NCBI GenBank assembly: GCA_023434015.1
Contig: JAEYTM010000233.1
Location: forward strand, 1 to 5,297
From: Pseudomonadota bacterium
Lineage (GTDB): Bacteria > Pseudomonadota > Alphaproteobacteria > Caulobacterales > Caulobacteraceae
Direction of reading: 5' to 3'
DNA length: 5,297 nt
How positions within the stretch are numbered: the first letter of the stretch is position 1; each line of letters begins with the position of its first letter. A program made the translations under genes and the position numbers. Shown one piece after another: positions 1 through 5,297 of this stretch. The notes below the pieces were generated by a model. It saw only the letters and a list, made by a program, of their open reading frames with translations, was not told where the DNA came from and ran no database searches.

Positions 1-935
1 AGCGGGCTGTGAACGCCGGCGCGGCGGCGGAAGGCTCCGCGGTGCAACGCCTGGTCGAGGCCGCGGCGGCGGTGGAGCGGGTGCTGATCGAGGCCCAGGA
101 GGCCGAGGCCGCCATCGACGCGGCCGCGGGCGCCTTCGAGTTCGAACCCGACCGCCTGGAGAAGGCCGAGGAGCGGCTGTTCGACCTACGCGGCCTCGCC
201 CGCAAGCTGCACGTCAGCGTCGAGGAGCTGCCGCTGCTGCGCACCCGGTTCGCCGACCGGCTGCGAGCGGTGGAATCCTCCGAAGACGATCTCAAGACGG
301 CCGAGGCCGGACTGAAGGCCGCCCGCGAAGGCTACATGGTCGCCGCCGCCGCCCTGACCGCCGCGCGTCGGGCGGCGGGCGACCGCCTGGCCGAGGCCGT
401 GATGGCCGAACTGGCGCCGCTGAAGCTGGAGCGCGCGCGCTTCCGGGTCGCCGTCGATTCCCTGGCCGAGGATCGCGCCGGGCCGGCCGGCCTGGATCGG
501 GTCGCTTTCGAGATATCCACCAATCCCGGCGCGCCGTTAGGCGACCTGGGCGCCATTGCCTCCGGCGGCGAATTGGCCCGCTTCGCCCTGGCTCTGAAGG
601 CGGCGCTCGCGGGACGCGATGGCGGACCGCAGCCGCTGATGATCTTCGACGAGGTCGACCAGGGCGTGGGCGGGGCCGTCGCCGACGCCGTTGGCCTGCG
701 CCTGAAACGCCTGGCGGCGAACGCCCAGGTGCTCGTCGTCACCCATTCGCCGCAGGTCGCCGCGCGCGCGGAGGCCCACTGGCGCATCTCCAAGGCCGGG
801 GAGGGCGAGCGCGTCCGCACCGCCGTAGAGGTTCTGCCGACGGCCGAGCGCGAGGAAGAGATCGCCCGCATGCTGGCCGGCGCTAAGATCACCGACGCCG
901 CGCGCGCGGCCGCGCGGGCGTTGATCAGGGCGTGA
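1..935 (+). CDS. recN: DNA repair protein RecN, C-terminal part (5' end outside the window)
   Basis: RecN is a cytosolic SMC-like ATPase that acts in double-strand-break repair by recombination. The frame is open to the left edge, so this is a partial gene. About 310 codons are present of roughly 560 usual for the family, and the Walker A half must lie upstream. The GTG at 9-11 is an internal valine, not a start. Numbering from that codon, residues 15-40 and 80-125 are Ala/Glu/Arg-rich, coiled-coil-like arms flanking a conserved ARKLHVSVEELP segment (64-75). The ABC signature is ASGGELARFALALKA (184-198). Walker B is LMIFDE (210-215, catalytic Glu215) with the D-loop VDQGVGG after it. The H-loop is VVTHSPQVAARA (His246). 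These motifs in this order, with the coiled-coil arm, identify RecN rather than SMC or RecF. The frame ends at TGA 933-935, 32 bp before ligA, so the two are probably one operon. Leu177 uses a TTA codon, rare in such GC-rich DNA. Identification is firm. Confidence 0.96.
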   Translation, partial: RAVNAGAAAEGSAVQRLVEAAAAVERVLIEAQEAEAAIDAAAGAFEFEPDRLEKAEERLFDLRGLARKLHVSVEELPLLRTRFADRLRAVESSEDDLKTAEAGLKAAREGYMVAAAALTAARRAAGDRLAEAVMAELAPLKLERARFRVAVDSLAEDRAGPAGLDRVAFEISTNPGAPLGDLGAIASGGELARFALALKAALAGRDGGPQPLMIFDEVDQGVGGAVADAVGLRLKRLAANAQVLVVTHSPQVAARAEAHWRISKAGEGERVRTAVEVLPTAEREEEIARMLAGAKITDAARAAARALIRA

Positions 936-956
936 TCCGGAAGGGCAGGTTGGTCT

Positions 957-959
957 AGG
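957..959 (+). promoter_or_regulatory. Weak Shine-Dalgarno (AGG) for ligA in the recN-ligA gap
   Basis: The 32-bp gap (936-967) contains AGG at 957-959, eight bases before the ATG at 968. This is a minimal but well-spaced ribosome binding site and supports that start. A richer GGAAGGG stretch at 939-945 lies too far upstream for this ATG. No -35/-10 pair or terminator hairpin is visible in the gap, which fits read-through from recN. Confidence 0.4.
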
Positions 960-967
960 TTGCCGCC

Positions 968-3313
968 ATGGATTCCTTGCCCGCCAAGCCTGTCGCCGAC
1001 CTGACCGAAGCCGAGGCGGCCGAGGAGCTGACGGCGCTCGCGGACGAGATCGCCCGGCACGATATCCGCTATCACCAGCAGGATGATCCGACGATTTCTG
1101 ACGCCGAATATGACGCCCTGAAGCGGCGCAACGGCGAGATCGAAGCCCGCTTTCCGCACCTGGTCCGCGACAACTCGCCGTCGTTGCGGGTCGGCGCGGC
1201 GCGCGCCGAGCAATTCCGGCCGGTCGAGCATGGCGTGCCGATGCTCAGCCTGGACAACGCCTTCGCCGACGATGAGTCGGTGGAGTTCGACGCCCGGGTC
1301 CGACGCTTCCTGCGGCTCTCGGGCGACGAGCCCGTGGCCTATACCGCCGAGCCCAAGATCGACGGCCTGTCCTGCTCGATCCGTTACGAGAACGGCCTGC
1401 TGGTGCGCGCGGCCACCCGCGGCGACGGGCGGGTGGGGGAAGACGTCACCCAGAACGTCCGCACCATCGCCGAAATCCCCAGGCGCCTGGCGGGAGCCGG
1501 CTGGCCGGATGTCATCGAGATCCGCGGTGAGGTCTATCTCGGGCACGAGGAATTCGCCGCCCTGAACGCCGCGGCGGAGGCGGCGGGTCAGAAGACCTAC
1601 GCCAATCCGCGCAACGCCGCCGCCGGCTCCCTGCGGCAGATCGATCCCCGGATCACCGCCCAGCGACCCCTGCGCTTCTTCGCCTACGCCTGGGGCTTCC
1701 ACAGCCAGCCCTTCGCCGGGAGCCAGTGGGAGGCCCTTCGACTGCTGAAGGCATGGGGTTTCCGCACCACCCCCGAGAGCCAATGCGTCAGCGGGTCCGA
1801 CGGCCTGCGCGCCGCCTACCGCGACATGGAGGCGGTGCGGCCGAAGCTCGGCTACGACATCGACGGCGTGGTCTACAAGGTCGACCGCCTGGACTGGCAG
1901 CAGCGGCTCGGCTTCATCACCCGCACGCCGCGCTGGGCGATCGCCCGCAAGTTCCCCGCTCAGCAGGCCCGCACCGTGCTGGAGGCGATCGATATCCAGG
2001 TCGGCCGCACCGGCGCCATCACGCCGGTCGCCCGCCTGCATCCGGTGACGGTGGGCGGCGTGGTGGTGGTCAACGCCACTCTGCACAACGCCGATGAGAT
2101 CGAACGCAAGGATGTGCGGGTCGGCGACACGGTGATCCTGCAACGGGCCGGCGATGTGATCCCGCAGATCGTCAGCGTCGTGCTGGACGAGCGGCCGGCG
2201 GAGGCCGAACCCTTCGCCTTCCCGACCCATTGCCCCTGTCCGCTGCGCACCGAGATCGTCCGCGAGACGACGGCGGCCGGCGCGGAGACGGTGGTGCGCC
2301 GCTGCTCCGGCGAGTTCGCCTGTCCGTTCCAGAAGCTGGCCCACCTGCGCCATTTCGTGAGCCGCCGGGCCTTCGACATCGAGGGCCTGGGCGAGAAGCA
2401 ACTGACCCTGTTCAGCGAGCGGGGCTGGCTTGAGTCCCCCGCTGACATCTTCCGCCTGCACGAGAAGCGAGCTGAACTGCTGGAGACCGAGCGCTTCGGC
2501 GAGACCAGCGTCACCAACCTGCTGGCCAGCATCGAGAGCCGCCGCGACATCGCCCTCGACCGCTTCATCTACGGCCTGGGCATCCGCCACGTGGGCGAGA
2601 CCACCTCGCTGGCCCTGGCCCGGCATTTCGAGACGGTGGAGCATTTCGTCGTCACCGCGAAGGCGGCGGCCGGGCAGATGGCGGGTCCGCTTTACGCCGA
2701 GCTCTCGGACCTCGACGGCCTGGGGCCGACCGCGGTCGCCGCCGTGCTCGACTTCGCGCGCGGACCGCGACAGGCCCTGCTGATCCCGCCGGGGCTGTCA
2801 CTGGAAGAACACCTGCGGCTGGCGATTCCGAAGCTTAACGCCAAGGGCCGCGCGGCCCTGGCGCGTCGGTTCGACGACTGGGCGACCTTCGAGGCGTCCG
2901 CGGTGCAGGCGGCTGCCGAAACGCCCGGCGAGGCTTTCCTGGAGGTGGCCTCGGTGGACGCTGTCGGCGTCGTCGCCGCGCGGATGATCGCCGAGTTCTT
3001 CGGCGAGGATCATAACCGGGCGCTGGTCGACAGCCTGCTGGCCGAACTGAAGGTGATCGCGGCGGAGCGGCCCAAGACCGACACGGCCGTAGCCGGCCGG
3101 ACGGTGGTCTTCACCGGGGCGCTGGAGAAGATGACCCGCGACGAGGCCAAGGCCCAGGCCGAGGCCCTGGGCGCCAAGGTCTCGGGCTCGGTGTCGAAGA
3201 AGACCGACCTCGTGGTCGCCGGCCCGGGCGCCGGCTCCAAACTGAAGGACGCCGAGAAGCACGGCGTGAAGGTGATCAGCGAGGAAGAGTGGCTGGCCCT
3301 GGTGGGCGGCTAG
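968..3313 (+). CDS. ligA: NAD+-dependent DNA ligase LigA (781 aa, expanded HhH region)
   Basis: LigA seals 3'-OH/5'-phosphate nicks in duplex DNA using NAD+, joining Okazaki fragments and completing repair in the cytosol. Domain order: Ia NAD+-binding segment (residues 33-51, with DPTISDAEYDAL); adenylation domain with SLDNAF (94-99), catalytic Lys130 in EPKIDG, RGDGRVGEDVT (151-161), EIRGEVY (184-190), NPRNAAAGSLRQ (213-224), YDIDGVVYKVD (296-306) and ARKFPA (326-331); OB-fold about 333-415; zinc finger with Cys422, 424, 446 and 452; helix-hairpin-helix region about 465-695 including FIYGLGIRHVGET (533-545); C-terminal BRCT (about 708-780) with RTVVFTG and Trp775. All catalytic motifs are intact. 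E. coli-type LigA is about 670 residues. Here the excess is mostly 80-90 residues between GLGIRHVGE and the BRCT, plus a few in the zinc finger. The ATG at 968 was chosen because it has an AGG 8 bp upstream and places domain Ia correctly. The gene lies 32 bp after recN; its TAG overlaps the stop of the convergent aminopeptidase gene. Confidence 0.98.
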   Translation: MDSLPAKPVADLTEAEAAEELTALADEIARHDIRYHQQDDPTISDAEYDALKRRNGEIEARFPHLVRDNSPSLRVGAARAEQFRPVEHGVPMLSLDNAFADDESVEFDARVRRFLRLSGDEPVAYTAEPKIDGLSCSIRYENGLLVRAATRGDGRVGEDVTQNVRTIAEIPRRLAGAGWPDVIEIRGEVYLGHEEFAALNAAAEAAGQKTYANPRNAAAGSLRQIDPRITAQRPLRFFAYAWGFHSQPFAGSQWEALRLLKAWGFRTTPESQCVSGSDGLRAAYRDMEAVRPKLGYDIDGVVYKVDRLDWQQRLGFITRTPRWAIARKFPAQQARTVLEAIDIQVGRTGAITPVARLHPVTVGGVVVVNATLHNADEIERKDVRVGDTVILQRAGDVIPQIVSVVLDERPAEAEPFAFPTHCPCPLRTEIVRETTAAGAETVVRRCSGEFACPFQKLAHLRHFVSRRAFDIEGLGEKQLTLFSERGWLESPADIFRLHEKRAELLETERFGETSVTNLLASIESRRDIALDRFIYGLGIRHVGETTSLALARHFETVEHFVVTAKAAAGQMAGPLYAELSDLDGLGPTAVAAVLDFARGPRQALLIPPGLSLEEHLRLAIPKLNAKGRAALARRFDDWATFEASAVQAAAETPGEAFLEVASVDAVGVVAARMIAEFFGEDHNRALVDSLLAELKVIAAERPKTDTAVAGRTVVFTGALEKMTRDEAKAQAEALGAKVSGSVSKKTDLVVAGPGAGSKLKDAEKHGVKVISEEEWLALVGG
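3310..3313. other. Shared CTAG: overlapping stop codons of convergent ligA and pepP
   Basis: The self-complementary tetranucleotide CTAG supplies TAG at 3311-3313 for ligA on the plus strand and TAG at 3312-3310 for the aminopeptidase on the minus strand. The genes therefore overlap tail-to-tail by 4 bp with no intergenic space. I see no strong GC hairpin followed by a T-run on either side, so transcripts from each strand probably run into the opposite gene before ending. Confidence 0.95.
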
Positions 3314-5133
3314 AGCGGGGCGGTCGCCTCTGCCAGCCAGGCCCGGACGTCCGCCTCGACCTGCGGGCCGACCACCGCCAGGACGCGGGCGTGGTAGGCG
3401 TCCATCTGGGCCCGCTCCTCGCCGGTCAGCAGGTCCGCGACGATCAGCCGGCGGTCGATGGGGGCCAGCGTCAGGGTTTCGAAGCCCATCATCGGCCGCT
3501 CGCCGCCCGGGATGGGCTCGGCCGGCGTGACCACCTGCAGGTTCTCGATGCGGATGCCGTAGGCGCCTTCCTTGTAGTAGCCCGGCTCGTTCGACAGGAT
3601 CATTCCGGGCAGCAGGGCGACGGTGTTGGGGACCTTGGAAATCCGCTGCGGCCCTTCGTGGACGCCCAGGTAGGAGCCTACGCCGTGGCCGGTGCCGTGG
3701 TCGTAGTCCAGGCCCTGCGCCCAGAGCGCCGTGCGCGCCAGGGCGTCCAGCGCCGAGCCGGTGGTTCCGGCCGGGAAGCGGACGCGCGCGAGAGCCAAGT
3801 GGCCCTTCAGCACCAGAGTGAAGCGCTCGGCCATCTCCTGGCTCGGCGCGCCTATGGCGATGGTGCGGGTGACGTCGGTGGTGCCGTCCAGGTACTGCGC
3901 GCCTGAATCCACCAGCAGGAGCGATCCGGGCTCGGTCCGCCTGTTGAGCCGCTCGGTCGGCCGGTAGTGGACGATGGCGCCGTTCGAGGCGGCGCCGGCG
4001 ATGGTGTCGAAGGACAGGTCCTGCAGCGCGCCGGTGGCCTCGCGGAACGCCTCCAGCTTTGACACGGCGGCGATCTCGTCCGGGGGGGTCACCTGTCCCT
4101 CCGTCCCCAGCCAGTGCAGGAAGCGGGTCAGGGCCGCCCCATCGCGCGCGTGGGCCCGGCGGGCGCCTTCGATCTCGACCGGGTTCTTGGTCGCCCGCGG
4201 CAGCATGCAAGGGTCCTCGCCGCGCACCACCAGGGCGCCGGCGGCGGACAGGGCCTCGAAATACCAGGCCGACGACTGGGCGGGATCGACGAGCACGGAC
4301 TTGCCGGTCAATTCGCCGAGCGCCCGGGGCAGGTCGTCCGGCGTCTCCAGACGCACCTGGTTGCCCAGCCAGGCCGGCAGGTCCGGCGTGACCTTCCGCG
4401 GGTCGAGGAACAGCCGCGCCGTGCCGTCGGCGTTGAGGATGGCCTGGGCGAGCGGCAGGGGCGAGCGGATCACGTCGCCGCCGCGCACATTGAACAGCCA
4501 GGCGATCGTAGAGGGCGCGGTCAGCACGGCGGCATCCGCGCCGCGGGCGGCGAGGTCCTGGCCGACGCGGGCGCGCTTGGCCGCGGAGTCTTCGCCGGCA
4601 TACTCCAGAGGATGTGGCGCGACCGGAGCGGCGGGCTGCGGGGGCCGAGCCTGGCCCCAGGCTGTGTCGAGCGGATTGGGCGTCACCGGCCGCAGTTCGG
4701 CGCCCGCCTTGGCGGCGGCGACCTTGAGGCGCTCCAGCGCATCGGGACTGTGCAGGCGGGGGTCATAGCCGATCGCCTGGCCCTGCCGTGCGGCGGTCTC
4801 CAGATAGGCCGGCACCCCGCCCTCGACGAGGTCACGGATTTCGAAGGTCTGCGGGTCGACCTGGTCGCGCACCTGCAGGGTGTAGCGGCCGTCGACGAAC
4901 ACCGCCGCCCTGTCCTGGAAGATCACCGCGGCGCCGGCGGAGCCGGTGAAGCCCGTGGCCCAGCCCAGCCGGTCGTTGGCGGCCGGCAGGTATTCGTTCT
5001 GGTGCTCGTCCTCATGGGGGATCAGCAGGCCGTCCAGACCCTGCTCGGCCATGGCCCGGCGGATCAGCGGCACATGGCGGGGGCCGAAGGACGGATCGGT
5101 GCTCTCGTCGAAGGTCTGGCGCATGGGCGGCAT
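3310..5133 (-). CDS. pepP: Xaa-Pro aminopeptidase (aminopeptidase P, M24B, long XPNPEP1-like form)
   Basis: This enzyme removes the N-terminal residue from peptides whose second residue is proline, using a two-metal (usually Mn2+) pita-bread active site. The 607 residues form the long three-domain architecture: creatinase-type N-domain (about 18-150, with EHQNEYLP, GFTGSAGAAV, VDGRYTLQ), a second creatinase-like domain (about 180-315), the catalytic M24 domain (about 320-540) and a C-terminal M24_C extension (about 548-605). Predicted metal ligands are all present: Asp409 (LVDSGAQY), Asp420 (GTTDVTRT), His483 (GTGHGVGSYLG), Glu515 (SNEPGYY) and Glu529 (GIRIENL). Auxiliary histidines are His389 (GAIVHYRP) and His492 (VHEGPQ). 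The pattern resembles animal XPNPEP1 more than the roughly 440-residue E. coli PepP, so the symbol follows function only. There is no signal peptide, so it is likely cytosolic. The start at 5133 has a GAAG 7 bp upstream; a second ATG at 5124 (protein beginning MRQTF) is a credible alternative. It converges on ligA and is probably transcribed separately from it. Confidence 0.95.
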   Translation of the reverse strand: MPPMRQTFDESTDPSFGPRHVPLIRRAMAEQGLDGLLIPHEDEHQNEYLPAANDRLGWATGFTGSAGAAVIFQDRAAVFVDGRYTLQVRDQVDPQTFEIRDLVEGGVPAYLETAARQGQAIGYDPRLHSPDALERLKVAAAKAGAELRPVTPNPLDTAWGQARPPQPAAPVAPHPLEYAGEDSAAKRARVGQDLAARGADAAVLTAPSTIAWLFNVRGGDVIRSPLPLAQAILNADGTARLFLDPRKVTPDLPAWLGNQVRLETPDDLPRALGELTGKSVLVDPAQSSAWYFEALSAAGALVVRGEDPCMLPRATKNPVEIEGARRAHARDGAALTRFLHWLGTEGQVTPPDEIAAVSKLEAFREATGALQDLSFDTIAGAASNGAIVHYRPTERLNRRTEPGSLLLVDSGAQYLDGTTDVTRTIAIGAPSQEMAERFTLVLKGHLALARVRFPAGTTGSALDALARTALWAQGLDYDHGTGHGVGSYLGVHEGPQRISKVPNTVALLPGMILSNEPGYYKEGAYGIRIENLQVVTPAEPIPGGERPMMGFETLTLAPIDRRLIVADLLTGEERAQMDAYHARVLAVVGPQVEADVRAWLAEATAPL

Positions 5134-5159
5134 GTAATCGCTTCGGCCGCGAGCGGCAA
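5134..5159 (-). promoter_or_regulatory. Candidate sigma-70-type promoter for the aminopeptidase gene
   Basis: Reading the minus strand, TTGCCGC (5159-5153) and GCGATTAC (5141-5134) are 11 bases apart. From memory, the Caulobacter housekeeping consensus is about TTGACGS, 10-14 bases, GCTANAWC. The match is 6 of 7 in the first box and 6 of 8 in the second. The second box abuts the ATG at 5133, so transcription from it would start inside the annotated coding region, near the ATG at 5124. The match is weak and could be chance. Confidence 0.25.
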
Positions 5160-5169
5160 AGGGCCGAGA

Positions 5170-5205
5170 CCGATGCCCGTCGGCGCCGGTCCGGTGGGCG
5201 TCGGC
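5170..5205. repeat. Imperfect 15-bp direct repeat in the intergenic gap
   Basis: CCGATGCCCGTCGGC (5170-5184) and CCGGTGGGCGTCGGC (5191-5205) match at 12 of 15 positions with a 21-bp period, about one and two helical turns apart. The repeat lies between the upstream gene's stop (5221) and the candidate promoter for the aminopeptidase. It might be a paired operator half-site, but such similarity is easy to reach by chance in GC-rich DNA. No terminator with a T-run is visible in 5134-5220. Confidence 0.25.
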
Positions 5206-5220
5206 GGCAGCGGGTGCCCC

Positions 5221-5297
5221 CTATTGCGGCGCGGGCGCCGCGTCCTGGACGGCCTCGGCGGTCGCGGCGGCGCCGTCCTGGGCGGCCTGAGCCGTCC
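5221..5297 (-). CDS. C-terminal end of an Ala/Gln-rich protein with 11-residue repeats (partial)
   Basis: On the minus strand a frame enters from the right edge and ends at TAG (5223-5221), giving 24 sense codons. The composition is mostly Ala with Gln, Asp, Glu, Thr and Pro. Two adjacent 11-residue units are visible: TAQAAQDGAAA (5295-5263) and TAEAVQDAAPA (5262-5230), identical at 7 of 11 residues. The tail then ends in PQ. Repeats of 11 with small and acidic residues suggest an amphipathic or disordered helical tail, as in LEA-like or small envelope-associated proteins, but the fragment is too short to name a family. It runs in the same direction as the aminopeptidase gene, ending 87 bp before its start, so they might be co-transcribed. 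That this is a real gene is an inference from the repeat, the protein-like composition and the normal placement of its stop. Confidence 0.55.
   Translation of the reverse strand, partial: TAQAAQDGAAATAEAVQDAAPAPQ

Noticed and set aside
9..11. A GTG start for a separate short protein at the left edge
   Set aside because: The frame stays open upstream to base 3, and the protein is clearly the interior of RecN, so this GTG is an internal valine codon.
2314..2329. A GTTC-N8-GTTC sequence resembling the alphaproteobacterial LexA box (GTTC-N7-GTTC)
   Set aside because: The spacing is eight rather than seven, and it lies deep within ligA over the zinc-finger codons, not near a promoter.
332..2644. 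A 770-codon open frame on the minus strand, antisense to recN and ligA
   Set aside because: It lies opposite two confidently identified genes with intact motifs. Long stop-free antisense frames are expected in DNA this GC-rich, and the translation is rich in His, Gln, Gly, Ala and Arg with no recognisable domain.
2798..4210. A 470-codon minus-strand frame crossing the ligA end and the aminopeptidase gene
   Set aside because: It is an out-of-frame shadow with Arg/Gly/Pro-rich low-complexity translation. It crosses both the ligA BRCT region and the aminopeptidase catalytic domain, which are real in other frames.
3974..4768. A 264-codon plus-strand frame antisense to the aminopeptidase
   Set aside because: The Ser/Arg/Ala-rich translation lacks motifs, and it opposes a complete gene with all metal ligands present.
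5170..5205. A possible intrinsic terminator for the gene ending at 5221
   Set aside because: Short inverted GC segments exist, such as GCCC/GGGC flanks, but no stable uninterrupted stem followed by a T-run is present on the minus strand.

Overview
The window is dense, GC-rich chromosomal DNA with almost no space between genes. It looks like core genome from an alphaproteobacterium. The best guess is a Caulobacteraceae-like organism (Caulobacter/Phenylobacterium), based on the recN-ligA pairing, the style of the LigA protein (long, with an alpha-type zinc-finger variant as I recall it), strong G/C preference at third codon positions and a few scattered GANTC sites. The genus is inferred from family memory, not proven here.

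Layout: (1) 1-935, plus strand: the 3' half of recN, encoding the C-terminal ATPase lobe of a DNA double-strand-break repair SMC-like protein; its N-terminus lies outside the window. (2) 968-3313, plus strand: complete ligA, an NAD+-dependent DNA ligase of 781 residues, about 100 longer than the usual size. The extra length lies mainly in an expanded helix-hairpin-helix region. The 32-bp gap and shared strand suggest that recN and ligA are co-transcribed. (3) 3310-5133, minus strand: complete Xaa-Pro aminopeptidase (aminopeptidase P) of the long three-domain type resembling eukaryotic XPNPEP1, converging on ligA. The two stop codons lie in one shared palindromic CTAG. (4) 5134-5220: a short intergenic gap holding a weak candidate promoter for the aminopeptidase. 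(5) 5221-5297, minus strand: the last 24 codons of an Ala/Gln-rich protein with an 11-residue repeat, running in from outside the window.

recN and ligA both serve DNA repair and replication: RecN acts at double-strand breaks and LigA seals nicks. The aminopeptidase is a cytosolic peptide-degradation enzyme with no obvious functional tie to them. I found no mobile element, CRISPR array, RNA gene or convincing terminator. I do not see a clearly new biological system. The points most worth a second look are the duplicated-looking HhH module and altered zinc finger in LigA, the shared CTAG stop, and the 11-mer repeat tail at the right edge.
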